NCBI RefSeq assembly: GCF_002975205.1
Contig: NZ_PCOC01000001.1
Span: 2,046,001 to 2,110,000, forward strand
DNA length: 64,000 nucleotides
DNA from: Ochrobactrum vermis
GTDB taxonomy: Bacteria > Pseudomonadota > Alphaproteobacteria > Rhizobiales > Rhizobiaceae
Direction: 5' to 3'
Below the pieces are notes generated by a model. That model saw nothing but the letters and a program-made list of their open reading frames with translations, had not been told where the DNA came from and searched no databases. Made by a program: the position numbers and the translations under genes. Positions within the stretch are counted from its first letter, which is position 1; the number at the start of each line of letters is the position of its first letter. Of this stretch, positions 1 through 9,064 are shown piece by piece.

Positions 1-627
1 ACCGTCCCAGCGCAATGTTGCGACCTTATCCATGCCGGTCTGGCCGCTGCCAATCACAACCTTGCCGCTATCGATATAAGGCTGCAGGACAGACATGGCG
101 CCGTTATAGAAGAAATAGGCGTTGTTATCGTCCGGTGAGCCGCCGAAGAGTTCGATATTGAACGGGCCCGGCTTGTTCTTGAGGTCCAGCGCCGTTTCGA
201 TCGACTGGGCCTGCAGCACGCCAACCTGGAAATTGTCGAAGGTTGCATAATAATCGACATTCGGCGTATCGCGGATCAGGCGGTCATAAGCGATGACCTT
301 GATGCCCGCATCGTGAGCCTTGGCCAGCACGTCGGAAAGCGTGGTGCCGTCGATGGACGCAACGACGAGAACCTTGGCGCCCTTGGTCACCATGTTTTCG
401 ATCTGCGCCAACTGGTTCGGCACATCGTCTTCAGCGTACTGAAGATCGGTCTGATAACCGCGTTCCTTCAGAACCTTGACCATGTTGTCGCCATCGGCGA
501 TCCAGCGCGCCGAAGACTTTGTCGGCATGGCGACGGCGACAAGACCCTTGTCTTCCGCATGGGCCATGCCCGTGAAGGCAAGCGCGGCCATCGCGACTGC
601 CAGGGTTAGAGTTTTCATACCTGCCAT
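1..627 (-). CDS. chvE: ChvE-type periplasmic sugar-binding protein (3' end cut by window edge)
   Basis: Periplasmic binding protein of a sugar ABC importer. The 209 visible residues begin with a signal peptide ending near MAHA-ED and continue with [45 protein letters not shown] and [22 protein letters not shown] recognise these as ChvE, the galactose/arabinose-binding protein of Agrobacterium and Brucella. The ATG at 627 is preceded by GGGAG seven bases upstream; an in-frame ATG at 618 is less well placed. The gene lies 176 bp downstream of dgoA on the same strand. Its usual partners GguA and GguB would lie beyond base 1, so that part is inference. Confidence 0.9.
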   Translation of the reverse strand, partial: MAGMKTLTLAVAMAALAFTGMAHAEDKGLVAVAMPTKSSARWIADGDNMVKVLKERGYQTDLQYAEDDVPNQLAQIENMVTKGAKVLVVASIDGTTLSDVLAKAHDAGIKVIAYDRLIRDTPNVDYYATFDNFQVGVLQAQSIETALDLKNKPGPFNIELFGGSPDDNNAYFFYNGAMSVLQPYIDSGKVVIGSGQTGMDKVATLRWDG

Positions 628-803
628 TGTTGCACTCCCAAAAATTGGGACAGGCTTCGCCTCGAAACCTGCCGTTCTCCCTAACTCCCGCTCCCCGCCC
701 GAATTGTTGGCCTGCAGATTGCGGAATGCCTCCAAGTCCATTTCCGAACAGGGGTTTAATCCTCTTCGAAAATGCCTAAACCCTAACAAATTGCACGCCT
801 ACT

Positions 804-1436
804 TCAGCCCGCAACTGCCTCCCATGCAGCCACAGCACGCCTGGCGCGCTCGCGCGCATCGGCCACGGTGAAACCAGCCTTGTAAAGGCTCGATCCAAGG
901 CCAAAACAGCTCATGCCCGCCGCGACATAGGCCGCGAAATCGCTTTCCGAAACACCGCCCACGGCGCCAAACGGAATATCCTTCGGCAGCACGGCAGAAA
1001 CCGCCTTGATGCCATCAACACCCAACACACTGGCCGGGAAGAACTTCAGCGCCGATGCGCCTGCACGGATCGCCGAAAAGGCTTCAGTCGGCGTGAAAAC
1101 GCCCGGCATCGTCACCATGCCATGGAGGCTTGCGCGGCGAATGACATCCGGCTCGACATTGGGGCTGACCATCAGTCGACCGCCGACATCGTGCAGCCGG
1201 TCCACATCCTCGACGCTCAACACAGTGCCAGCACCAATCAGCACATTGGCCGGTGCAAGCTTTGCAGCTTTACCAATCGACACGAACGGATCGGGCGAAT
1301 TGAGCGGGATTTCGATGGCTTCAAAGCCCGTCTCGATCAGCGCCTCGACGATTGCTTCGGTTTCCTCCGGACGAATCCCGCGCAGGATCGCGACCAGCGG
1401 ATAACGCAGTTTCGGCCATGCAACACGCGCGCTCAT
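804..1436 (-). CDS. dgoA: 2-dehydro-3-deoxy-6-phosphogalactonate aldolase
   Basis: Class I aldolase that would split KDPGal into pyruvate and glyceraldehyde-3-phosphate, the last step of the De Ley-Doudoroff galactose route. The 210-residue protein is a complete KDPG/KDPGal-aldolase TIM barrel: AILRG near residue 16, EIPLNSP with the general-base Glu at 42, GAGTVL at 68, and the Schiff-base Lys131 in ALKFFPA. The start overlaps the dgoK stop (ATGA), which suggests translational coupling. The length is normal for the family. A KDPG (gluconate) preference cannot be excluded from motifs alone; the dgoK neighbour favours KDPGal. Confidence 0.9.
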   Translation of the reverse strand: MSARVAWPKLRYPLVAILRGIRPEETEAIVEALIETGFEAIEIPLNSPDPFVSIGKAAKLAPANVLIGAGTVLSVEDVDRLHDVGGRLMVSPNVEPDVIRRASLHGMVTMPGVFTPTEAFSAIRAGASALKFFPASVLGVDGIKAVSAVLPKDIPFGAVGGVSESDFAAYVAAGMSCFGLGSSLYKAGFTVADARERARRAVAAWEAVAG

Positions 1437-2362
1437 TGGGCACCTCCCGCAAAAGCGTGCCTTGCCGCCATGAACAGACCGTCGCGCACCAGTTCGTCCG
1501 CCTCGATGCGCCTGACCGCCAGCCCGGCGATTTCAAGCGCGCTTGCATAAAGCCCGCCCATCATGCCATCGGACAACAGCAACACCTGCTGCGGCTTGCC
1601 GTAAAGCGTGCGCCCGCCTGCAACTTCCAGCCCGATCAACAGACCGGAAAGCCGCGCCAGCTGGTCGGTCGGCTTGCGGTCATGCACAAGCCAGCCCGCG
1701 CGAACCGAGAACAACGCATTGGCGATCAACTCCGGCGTTTCGAGCGAGGCCTTCACGCCCGCTGCGAAAGCCGCGCTGTGCGGATCAACCGCGCCTGCGC
1801 CTTCCAGCGCACCGGCCAGCACCGACTTGTCTTTCAAAAGCGCGAACAGTTCGCCCGTCATGAAGGTCCGGTAATCGGCGAGACCGCCCTCGGCAATCCG
1901 CACCCATTTGGCATGGGTGCCGGGCATGACGACGACCGCATCATGCGTGCCGCCATGCACGAGACCGAGCAGTTTTGTCTCCTCGCCGCGCATGACATCC
2001 GGTGCCGCCTCATCCCGCCGCGCAACGCCCGGCAGCATGATGACGTGACGGCGCGCAGGCACGCGCACCGCAGCCTTCACAATGCCGCCCAGCCCGGCAG
2101 GCAGGCTCATATAGGGTGCTTCGATCCAGCCGGTCCGCGAACCGGCCATCCCGCAGATCACCACCGGCAGGTCGTCCGGCGCGCCGAGCGTGGCCAGATG
2201 CCGTTCGAGCGTTGGCTCGAAACCGGCTTCCTTTGCCCGCAGCAGACCGTCATCACCCCGGCTTTCACCCAGCACGGCACCGTCCGCATCCAGCGTCCAG
2301 AGCCGCAACCGGGTGGTGCCCCAGTCGGCGACGGCCACAAACGGCTTTTTATCGAGAGCCAT
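1433..2362 (-). CDS. dgoK: 2-dehydro-3-deoxygalactonokinase
   Basis: ATP-dependent kinase that would phosphorylate 2-keto-3-deoxygalactonate to KDPGal. The 309-residue protein belongs to the DgoK family (ASKHA fold). Its N-terminal phosphate-binding loop ADWGTTRLRLW is at residues 12-22, with the AGSRTGW, PGTHAKW and TFMTGELFALL blocks typical of DgoK. It lies 12 bp after the dehydratase stop and overlaps the aldolase start, so the three genes look like one transcript. The substrate is inferred from family and context. Confidence 0.9.
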   Translation of the reverse strand: MALDKKPFVAVADWGTTRLRLWTLDADGAVLGESRGDDGLLRAKEAGFEPTLERHLATLGAPDDLPVVICGMAGSRTGWIEAPYMSLPAGLGGIVKAAVRVPARRHVIMLPGVARRDEAAPDVMRGEETKLLGLVHGGTHDAVVVMPGTHAKWVRIAEGGLADYRTFMTGELFALLKDKSVLAGALEGAGAVDPHSAAFAAGVKASLETPELIANALFSVRAGWLVHDRKPTDQLARLSGLLIGLEVAGGRTLYGKPQQVLLLSDGMMGGLYASALEIAGLAVRRIEADELVRDGLFMAARHAFAGGAQ

Positions 2363-2374
2363 TCCGGGCCGACC

Positions 2375-4180
2375 TTAGTGGTTGTCACGCGGCAGGCCGC
2401 GCGTATGCGCGATATCCTGATACTTGATCGCGTTTTCCAGAACCGCGCCGGTTTCCATCTGGCCGACAACGGCGCGCTGGATTTCCTGCCACGGCGTCTG
2501 GCTTTCCGGATATTTGAAGCCGCCAGCGGCTTCCAGAGCCTTGTGACGCTCGGCCAGTTCCTCATTCGAAATCAGGATATCAGCCGTGCCGCGACCAAGA
2601 TCGATGCGCACGCGGTCGCCCGTCTTGAGAATGGCCAGACCGCCGCCAGCGGCAGCTTCCGGCGAGGCGTTGAGGATCGACGGCGAACCCGACGTGCCCG
2701 ACTGGCGACCGTCGCCGATGCATGGCAGCGAGGTGATGCCCTTCTTCAGGAGATAGTCCGGTGCGCGCATATTGACGACTTCCGCCGCGCCCGGATAGCC
2801 AATCGGGCCAGCGCCGCGCATGAACAAAACCGTATGCTCGTCGATTTCCAGCGACGGATCGTCGATGCGATGATGGTAATCTTCCGGTCCGTCGAACACG
2901 ACCGCCTTGCCTTCAAAGGCATTCGGGTCCTTGCTGTCGGAGAGGTAGCGATTGCGGAACTCGTCCGAAATAACGCTGAGCTTCATGATCGCCGACGAGA
3001 ATAGATTGCCACGCAACACGCGGAAACCGGCATGCTTCTTCAGCGGCTGATCGTAGGTCTTGATGACGTTCGCGTCTTCAATGGTGGCGTTCTTGCAGTT
3101 TTCACCGATAGTCTTGCCATTAACGGTCAGCGCATCCTCGTTGATGAGGCCCTGCCCCATCAGCTGGTTGACGACTGCTGGCACGCCACCGGCATGGTAA
3201 TAATCCTCGCCGAGATATTCACCGGCTGGCTGGAGATTGACCAGCAGCGGGATTTCCTCGCCGTATTTCTGCCAGTCGTCCACCGTCAGCTCCACGCCGA
3301 CATGGCGGGCGAGCGCGTTCAGATGGATCGGCGCATTGGTCGAGCCGCCAATGGCGGAATTGACGCGGATGGCGTTGACAAACGCATCCTTGGTCAGAAC
3401 ATCCGAAGGCTTGAGATCTTCATAGACCATCTCGACGATGCGGCGACCGGTCAGATAGGACACTTCCTGACGGTCACGGTAAGGCGCGGGAATAGCGGCG
3501 GAACCCGGAAGCTGCATGCCCAGCGCTTCAGCAAGCGAGTTCATCGTGGTGGCTGTGCCCATCGTGTTGCAATAGCCGGTCGATGGTGCCGAAGACGCAA
3601 CCAGCTTGATAAAGCCTGCATAGTCGATCTCGCCCTTGGCCAGAAGTTCGCGCGCCTTCCAGACGATGGTGCCCGAACCCGTGCGCTCGCCACGGAACCA
3701 GCCATTGAGCATGGGGCCGACCGAAAGCGCAATCGCCGGAATATTGACAGTCGCCGCAGCCATCAGGCAGGCAGGCGTGGTCTTGTCGCAGCCAATCGTC
3801 AGCACAACGCCATCGAGCGGATAGCCGTAAAGCACTTCCACGAGGCCGAGATAGGCAAGGTTGCGGTCGAGACCGGCGGTCGGACGCTTGCCGGTTTCCT
3901 GGATCGGATGAACCGGGAATTCGATGACAATACCGCCCGCCTCACGCACGCCTTCGCGCACACGATTGGCCAGTTCCAGATGGTGACGGTTGCAGGGCGA
4001 CAGGTCCGAACCCGTCTGCGCGATGCCGATGATCGGACGGCCCGACTGCAATTCTTCCTGGCTCAGGCCATAATTCATGTAGCGCTCAAGATAGAGCGCC
4101 GTCATATCGACATTGTCAGGATTGTCGAACCATGCGCGCGAGCGGAACTTTGGCGTTTTCGGAGTGACGGGCTTGTTCAT
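2375..4180 (-). CDS. IlvD/Edd-family sugar-acid dehydratase (XylD-like)
   Basis: [2Fe-2S] dehydratase that removes water from an aldonic acid to give a 2-keto-3-deoxy acid. The 601-residue protein has the three cluster cysteines Cys63 (PCNRH), Cys131 (CDKTTP, with the Lys that is carbamylated in this family) and Cys204 (YCNTMGT), and the C-terminal GDGRQSG block with the catalytic Ser. Its N-terminus ([23 protein letters not shown]) resembles Caulobacter D-xylonate dehydratase XylD more than housekeeping IlvD. Placed between galactose dehydrogenase and dgoK/dgoA, the expected substrate is D-galactonate, possibly also L-arabinonate. That assignment is inference, so no symbol is given. Confidence 0.85.
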   Translation of the reverse strand: MNKPVTPKTPKFRSRAWFDNPDNVDMTALYLERYMNYGLSQEELQSGRPIIGIAQTGSDLSPCNRHHLELANRVREGVREAGGIVIEFPVHPIQETGKRPTAGLDRNLAYLGLVEVLYGYPLDGVVLTIGCDKTTPACLMAAATVNIPAIALSVGPMLNGWFRGERTGSGTIVWKARELLAKGEIDYAGFIKLVASSAPSTGYCNTMGTATTMNSLAEALGMQLPGSAAIPAPYRDRQEVSYLTGRRIVEMVYEDLKPSDVLTKDAFVNAIRVNSAIGGSTNAPIHLNALARHVGVELTVDDWQKYGEEIPLLVNLQPAGEYLGEDYYHAGGVPAVVNQLMGQGLINEDALTVNGKTIGENCKNATIEDANVIKTYDQPLKKHAGFRVLRGNLFSSAIMKLSVISDEFRNRYLSDSKDPNAFEGKAVVFDGPEDYHHRIDDPSLEIDEHTVLFMRGAGPIGYPGAAEVVNMRAPDYLLKKGITSLPCIGDGRQSGTSGSPSILNASPEAAAGGGLAILKTGDRVRIDLGRGTADILISNEELAERHKALEAAGGFKYPESQTPWQEIQRAVVGQMETGAVLENAIKYQDIAHTRGLPRDNH

Positions 4181-4227
4181 GTCTTTGTCCTGCTGGGTAA
4201 GAGGCCGCGTTGCGACAACCTCATTTC

Positions 4228-5163
4228 CTAATCTTCAAATGCTTCGACCACGTGCCGCTTTCCAAACAGGAAAGCATCGGCGACGTGCGTCAGCGGAGCG
4301 AGATCGACATCCGAACGCCCCGCACCGATCAATTGCACAAAATGCTTGTAAAGACGCTGATATTCGCGGTCCGGCTCGGCCATTTTTTCGGTGCCCGCAA
4401 TGGTCAGGCGACTGCCACCATGGCTGAGCAGAAGCGTGCCCTTGTCGGTTTCGACACGAATATCCCAGGTCTGCGGCCCGGTCTGGCGCCAATCCAGTTC
4501 GAAGGAAACGGGAACGCCACTTTCCGTCTGAAACAGAAGGTCAGCCGCAATCGGCGCGGCGCGATTTTCCGGGAAATAGAGGTCCGACTGCGTGAGGAAA
4601 AAGCGTTCCGGCAGAATATGCGTCACGATGGAAAGCGCATTGATGCCCGGATCGAACACACCGAGCCCGCCCGGCTCCCAGATCCATTGCTGGCCGGGGT
4701 GCCAGTGGCGCACGTCTTCCTTCCACGCAACGGCAACCGAACGGATCACCGCGTCTTTCAGAAAATCGCGGGCCGGTTCGACCGCCGCAGCTTCGCGAGA
4801 ATGCCAGGTGGCATAAAGCGTCAAACCTTCGGCTTTTGCCAGACGGTCCAGCGCCTGCACTTCGGAAAGTGTCGCGCCCGGAGGCTTTTCCAGCATCACA
4901 TGCTTGCGCGCTTTCAAAGCCGCATAGGCTTGGGCGAAGCGGCCCTGCGGCGGCGTGCACAGCGACACGGCGTCAATGGCGACACCAGACGCCAGCAATT
5001 GTTCGATATCGTTGAAAGACGGCACGCTATCCAGCCCAGCATTGCGGCTGGCGACAGCGGCAAGCGCAATACCGTCCACCGCCTCGATGGACGGCAGATG
5101 CTGGTCGCGCGCGATCTTGCCAAGACCAACGATTGCGAGGGCAATGTTCGATTGCATACCCAT
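4228..5163 (-). CDS. gal: Galactose (arabinose) 1-dehydrogenase, Gfo/Idh/MocA family
   Basis: NAD(P)-dependent sugar 1-dehydrogenase, expected to oxidise D-galactose to the galactonolactone; enzymes of this group often take L-arabinose too because C2-C4 match. The 311-residue protein has an N-terminal Rossmann motif GLGKIARD at 13-20 and the Gfo/Idh EKPP signature at 92-95. [26 protein letters not shown] resembles Pseudomonas/Rhizobium galactose 1-dehydrogenases. The upstream gene ends one base before the start. MGM and MQS starts are both possible; neither has a strong ribosome site. No lactonase gene is visible in the operon. Confidence 0.82.
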   Translation of the reverse strand: MGMQSNIALAIVGLGKIARDQHLPSIEAVDGIALAAVASRNAGLDSVPSFNDIEQLLASGVAIDAVSLCTPPQGRFAQAYAALKARKHVMLEKPPGATLSEVQALDRLAKAEGLTLYATWHSREAAAVEPARDFLKDAVIRSVAVAWKEDVRHWHPGQQWIWEPGGLGVFDPGINALSIVTHILPERFFLTQSDLYFPENRAAPIAADLLFQTESGVPVSFELDWRQTGPQTWDIRVETDKGTLLLSHGGSRLTIAGTEKMAEPDREYQRLYKHFVQLIGAGRSDVDLAPLTHVADAFLFGKRHVVEAFED

Positions 5164-5164
5164 T

Positions 5165-6157
5165 TCAGAGCGCCTTCACGGCAATATCTTCGGCTGCGGC
5201 CTGCGCCAGTCTGTTGACCAGCGGATAGCGAAACGGCTTGGCGGAAATTTCAAACTGATCGCCGGTTTGCGTCTTAACGCCTTCGGAGAAGGACAGGGTC
5301 GCCGTACCGAAGAAATGGACGTGAATATCGCCCGGGCGACGGAACAGCTCATATTTGAAGTGATGATGTTCAAGATTGGCGATGGTATGCGACATGTTCG
5401 CTTCGCCCGACAGGAACGGCTTTTCGAAGATCACTTCTTTGCCGCGACGAATGCGCGAAACGCCTTCAACATGGTCCGGCAGCGCGCCTACATAAAGCTC
5501 CGGTCCAAGCGATGCCTGACGCAGCTTGGAATGGGCAAGCCAGAGATAATTCTGCTTTTCGGTCACATGGTCGGAAAATTCATTGGCAAGGCAGAAGCCG
5601 AGACGGTGCGGCTGACCATCCGGGCCGATCAGATAAATGCCCGCCAGTTCCGGCTCTTCGCCGCCATCTTCCGCAAAGGAAGGCGAAACCAGTTCGCCGC
5701 CGGTCGCGACCAGCGCGGAACCATCACCCTTATAGAACCATTCCGGCTGAACGCCGGTTTCGCCGGATTTCGGCTTGCCGCCTTCAACGCCCATCAGGAA
5801 CATGCGCATCGAATCGGTCGGCTTTTCGGCAGCCTGCGCGGCCTTGTGCATCTTGTCGCGACCATCGGCGGAACCAAGATGCGTGAGGCCAGTGCCTGCA
5901 ACGATCAGGTGAGCCGGATCGGAATGGGTGATCGGCAGGCCGACGCGACCCGCAGCCAGCGCGGCGTCGATATCGACGGCTTCGCCCTTGCCATTGCGCT
6001 CCACCTGCTCTGCAAGGCCAATGCCCGCCTGAATTGCCGCCCAGGCCAGTTCATAGGTCGTCGAAGCGCCTTTGACGATATGTGCCGCACCCTCATCATC
6101 GCATGCAGCCACACGCGTTTCACCGCCCGCATCGCGGAACTGTACCAGACGTAACAT
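5165..6157 (-). CDS. gguC: AraD1/GguC-family fumarylacetoacetate-hydrolase-like protein
   Basis: Member of the FAH superfamily group called AraD1 or GguC in rhizobia, linked to L-arabinose and galactose catabolism; the reaction is not firmly established. The C-terminal FAH fold shows GTGLTHLGSADGR, the probable metal ligands in PELAGIYLIGPDG, and FCLANEFSDHVTEKQNYLWLAHSKLRQASLGPEL. The start at 6157 is chosen over an upstream ATG at 6178 because GGGAGG lies five bases before it; the protein is then 330 residues. It is the first gene of the minus-strand operon and runs into gal with one base between. Confidence 0.82.
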   Translation of the reverse strand: MLRLVQFRDAGGETRVAACDDEGAAHIVKGASTTYELAWAAIQAGIGLAEQVERNGKGEAVDIDAALAAGRVGLPITHSDPAHLIVAGTGLTHLGSADGRDKMHKAAQAAEKPTDSMRMFLMGVEGGKPKSGETGVQPEWFYKGDGSALVATGGELVSPSFAEDGGEEPELAGIYLIGPDGQPHRLGFCLANEFSDHVTEKQNYLWLAHSKLRQASLGPELYVGALPDHVEGVSRIRRGKEVIFEKPFLSGEANMSHTIANLEHHHFKYELFRRPGDIHVHFFGTATLSFSEGVKTQTGDQFEISAKPFRYPLVNRLAQAAAEDIAVKAL

Positions 6158-6487
6158 TGATCCTCCCATTTTCCGCATTACCCTTTGCGGAATTCACCCC
6201 GACCGCTTGAAGACACCAAACGGCGTCAATTTACGGTTCGCGTTATTAATATGACTATTTTGCTCCAACCCGCTTTGTCAAGCAAGCAGACGCACCCGCC
6301 CCACCGGTTGGAAACCTTTGCCATATGCAGGCAGATACAAGCCTTTGTTTTATATCGGTAAACAGAAAAATTGCCCGTTTGTCGCACCGGCATTTTATTG
6401 GGAAACGCCGAAAGATGCTTGCCATAAAGTAATATTATATGCTTCATAAATGACGAGGCCGGGAGGGCCTTAATGGGAGGAACCAGC
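6158..6487. promoter_or_regulatory. Divergent promoter region between gguC and ytfQ
   Basis: This 330-bp gap separates two divergent sugar operons and must carry both promoters. I see no gene in it. Two AT-rich blocks stand out: TTATTAATATGACT near 6244 and AGTAATATTATATGC near 6429. They look like imperfect inverted versions of each other and could be operators for the FadR-type regulator encoded at 11145. No confident -35/-10 pair was found. Confidence 0.45.
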
Positions 6488-7447
6488 ATGAAACGCAGTT
6501 TGACGGCCCTGACGGCCGCACTATCGCTTGCCCTGATTTCCAGTGCATCCGCCGCATCGCTGACGGTCGGCTTTTCGCAGATTGGCTCGGAATCAGGCTG
6601 GCGTGCCGCAGAAACGGCCCTGACCAAGCAGGAAGCTGAAAAGCGCGGCTATACGCTCAAATTCGCCGATGCCCAGCAGAAGCAGGAAAACCAGATCAAG
6701 GCCGTGCGCGGTTTCATTGCGCAGGGCGTCGACGCGATCCTGATTGCCCCGGTGGTCTCCACGGGCTGGGATGCAGTTTTGAAGGAAGCCAAGGAAGCAG
6801 AAATTCCGGTTGTCCTGCTTGATCGCCAGATCGATTCGCCGGAAGACCTTTATCTGACCGCCGTCACCTCCGATCAGGTTCATGAAGGCAAGGTTGCCGG
6901 CGACTGGCTGGTGAAGGACGTAGGCGACAAGCCGTGCAATGTGGTCGAGCTTCAGGGCACCACCGGTTCCTCGCCGGCCATCAACCGCAAGAAGGGCTTT
7001 GAGGACGCGATCAAGGGCCACGACAACATCAAGATTTCCCGCTCGCAGACCGGTGACTTCACCCGTACCAAGGGTAAGGAAGTCATGGAAAGCTTCATCA
7101 AGGCCGAAGGCGGCGGCAAGAATATCTGCGCCGTCTATGCACACAATGACGACATGGCCGTCGGCGCCATTCAGGCCATCAAGGAAGCCGGTTTGAAGCC
7201 TGGCACCGAGATCAAGATCGTATCGATTGATTCCGTGCCGGATATCTTCCAGGCCATGGCCAGCGGCGAAGCCAATGCGACCGTCGAGCTGACGCCGAAC
7301 ATGGCAGGCCCGGCTTTCGACGCGATTGAAGCCTTCAAGGACAAGGGCACCGTTCCGCCGAAGTGGATCCAGACGGAATCCAAGCTCTATACGCAGGCCG
7401 ACGATCCGAAAGCCGTCTATGAAGCCAAGAAAGGCCTCGGCTACTGA
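6488..7447 (+). CDS. ytfQ: Galactofuranose-type ABC importer, periplasmic binding protein
   Basis: Periplasmic sugar-binding protein of the YtfQ type; the E. coli homologue binds galactofuranose. The 319-residue protein has a signal peptide ending SSASA-ASL. Blocks such as TVGFSQIGSESGWRAAET, QQKQENQIKAVR, APVVSTGW, NVVELQGT, GDFTRTKGKEVMESFIKAE and VYAHNDDM match YtfQ almost word for word. The ATG at 6488 is preceded by GGGAGGA with about seven bases between; the ATG at 6473 lies inside that ribosome site. The gene is followed by a hairpin and ytfR. Affinity for galactopyranose or arabinose is untested. Confidence 0.92.
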   Translation: MKRSLTALTAALSLALISSASAASLTVGFSQIGSESGWRAAETALTKQEAEKRGYTLKFADAQQKQENQIKAVRGFIAQGVDAILIAPVVSTGWDAVLKEAKEAEIPVVLLDRQIDSPEDLYLTAVTSDQVHEGKVAGDWLVKDVGDKPCNVVELQGTTGSSPAINRKKGFEDAIKGHDNIKISRSQTGDFTRTKGKEVMESFIKAEGGGKNICAVYAHNDDMAVGAIQAIKEAGLKPGTEIKIVSIDSVPDIFQAMASGEANATVELTPNMAGPAFDAIEAFKDKGTVPPKWIQTESKLYTQADDPKAVYEAKKGLGY

Positions 7448-7458
7448 TCCTCTCGTCT

Positions 7459-7484
7459 TCGGGCCGCGTTTTATCGCGGCCCGG
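7459..7484 (+). terminator. Intercistronic hairpin between ytfQ and ytfR
   Basis: GGGCCGCG at 7461-7468 pairs with CGCGGCCC at 7475-7482 across a TTTTAT loop, and the stem extends by one more pair. There is no strong U-tract after it. Such hairpins after a binding-protein gene usually stabilise its mRNA or reduce read-through, giving more binding protein than transporter. Confidence 0.6.
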
Positions 7485-7516
7485 AATGACCTTTGCACAT
7501 GCAATGGAAGACTGCC

Positions 7517-9064
7517 ATGGCTGCAAAAGACGCTCCATCGGCGGCCGCAATGCCGCTTCTTGAGGCCCGTTCGATCACCAAATCCTTTCTGGGCGTGACC
7601 GCACTCGACCATGTGGATCTAACGCTGAACAGTGGTGAAATCCACGCGCTGCTTGGCGAAAATGGTGCGGGCAAATCCACGCTTATCAAGATATTGACCG
7701 GTGCCTATCACGGTTTCGACGGGTCTATCCTGCTTGCGGGCCAGCCAATTGCGCCCACCTCTGTCGCGGACGCACAGACGCTCGGCATCGGCACCGTCTA
7801 TCAGGAGGTCAATCTTCTCGAAAATCTGACGGTTGCGGAAAACCTGTTTCTGGGGCGCCAGCCAAAACGTTTCGGACTGGTCGACCGCAGCCGGATGGAA
7901 AAGGATGCGGCAAGTCTGCTTGCCCGCTATGGCCTCGCCATTGATGTCGGCGCTTCCTTGTCCGCTTATTCCGTCGCCATCCGTCAGATCATCGCGATTG
8001 CGCGAGCTGTCGACCTGTCGGGCAAGGTGCTCGTTCTTGACGAACCGACCGCCAGCCTCGATGCGCGCGAAGTCGACATGCTGTTCGGGGTACTGCGCCA
8101 GTTGAAGGCCGAAGGTCTCGGCATTATCGTCATCACGCATTTTCTGGATCAGGTCTATGCCATTGCCGATTGCGCCACCGTGCTGCGCAACGGTCGTCTG
8201 GTCGGCAGCCGCAACCTGTTGGAACTGCCGCGCACCGATCTCATTTCCATGATGCTCGGCCACCAGTTGCAGGAAACCGTGCGCCGCCAGCTCACCGAAG
8301 AAGTAAGCCGCGATACGGTCGCGCCGATCCGCTTTGCGGACTTCGGCAAGAAAGGCAGCGTCGCCCCGTTCGATCTCGCCATCAAGCCCGGAGAAGCTGT
8401 CGGCATTGCAGGGCTGCTTGGTTCAGGCCGCACCGAAACAGCGCTTTTGATGTTCGGAGTCGATCAGACCGACAGCGGCACGCTGACCGTCGATGGAAAG
8501 GAAACAAGACTCCCCTCGCCCGTCGCGGCGATTGGCGAGCGTTTCGCCTTCTGCCCGGAGGAGCGCAAGACCGATGGCATCATCGGCGATTTCTCGATGG
8601 CGGAAAACATTGCTCTGGCCGTTCAGGCCAAGCGCGGCTGGTCCAGACCGATATCGTCACGTGAGAAGACGGCGCTTGCCCAGCGCTACATCAAGGCGCT
8701 CGATATTCGCCCGCCCGATCCCGACAAGCCGATCAAGTTCCTGTCCGGCGGCAACCAGCAGAAGGCCATTCTGGCCCGCTGGCTCGCGACCGATCCGCGC
8801 CTGCTGATCCTCGATGAGCCGACGCGCGGCATCGATATCGGCGCCCATGCCGAAATCCTCAAGCTCATCGGCGAACTTTGCGCCGAAGGCATGTCGCTGG
8901 TCATCATCTCATCCGAATTCGAGGAGCTTGCCGCCGTCGCCAATCGCGTCGTCGTCCTGTCCGACCGCCGCCATGTCGCTGAACTCACCGGCGAAGAAAT
9001 AACCGCCGACAATATCGTGCGCGCAATCGCAGAGACCGGAAGCAAAAAGGAAACTGCGGCATGA
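7517..9064 (+). CDS. ytfR: Sugar ABC importer ATPase, two nucleotide-binding domains
   Basis: Duplicated ATPase of the YtfQ-YtfR-YtfT-YjfF importer. In the 515-residue protein, domain 1 has Walker A GENGAGKST at 48-56 and Walker B VLVLDEPTASLD, but a divergent signature (LSAYSVAIRQ), as in E. coli YtfR. Domain 2 has a degenerate Walker A (GLLGSGRTE), a canonical LSGGNQQKA signature and LLILDEPTRGID. This asymmetry is usual for monosaccharide importers. The ATG at 7517 has GGAAG six bases upstream and is preferred over the ATG at 7493. Its stop overlaps the ytfT start (ATGA). Confidence 0.92.
   Translation: MAAKDAPSAAAMPLLEARSITKSFLGVTALDHVDLTLNSGEIHALLGENGAGKSTLIKILTGAYHGFDGSILLAGQPIAPTSVADAQTLGIGTVYQEVNLLENLTVAENLFLGRQPKRFGLVDRSRMEKDAASLLARYGLAIDVGASLSAYSVAIRQIIAIARAVDLSGKVLVLDEPTASLDAREVDMLFGVLRQLKAEGLGIIVITHFLDQVYAIADCATVLRNGRLVGSRNLLELPRTDLISMMLGHQLQETVRRQLTEEVSRDTVAPIRFADFGKKGSVAPFDLAIKPGEAVGIAGLLGSGRTETALLMFGVDQTDSGTLTVDGKETRLPSPVAAIGERFAFCPEERKTDGIIGDFSMAENIALAVQAKRGWSRPISSREKTALAQRYIKALDIRPPDPDKPIKFLSGGNQQKAILARWLATDPRLLILDEPTRGIDIGAHAEILKLIGELCAEGMSLVIISSEFEELAAVANRVVVLSDRRHVAELTGEEITADNIVRAIAETGSKKETAA

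Noticed and set aside
1352..3004. 550-codon plus-strand frame opposite dgoK and the dehydratase
   Set aside because: It is antisense to two well supported genes and reads as Arg/Ala-rich shadow sequence with no domain.
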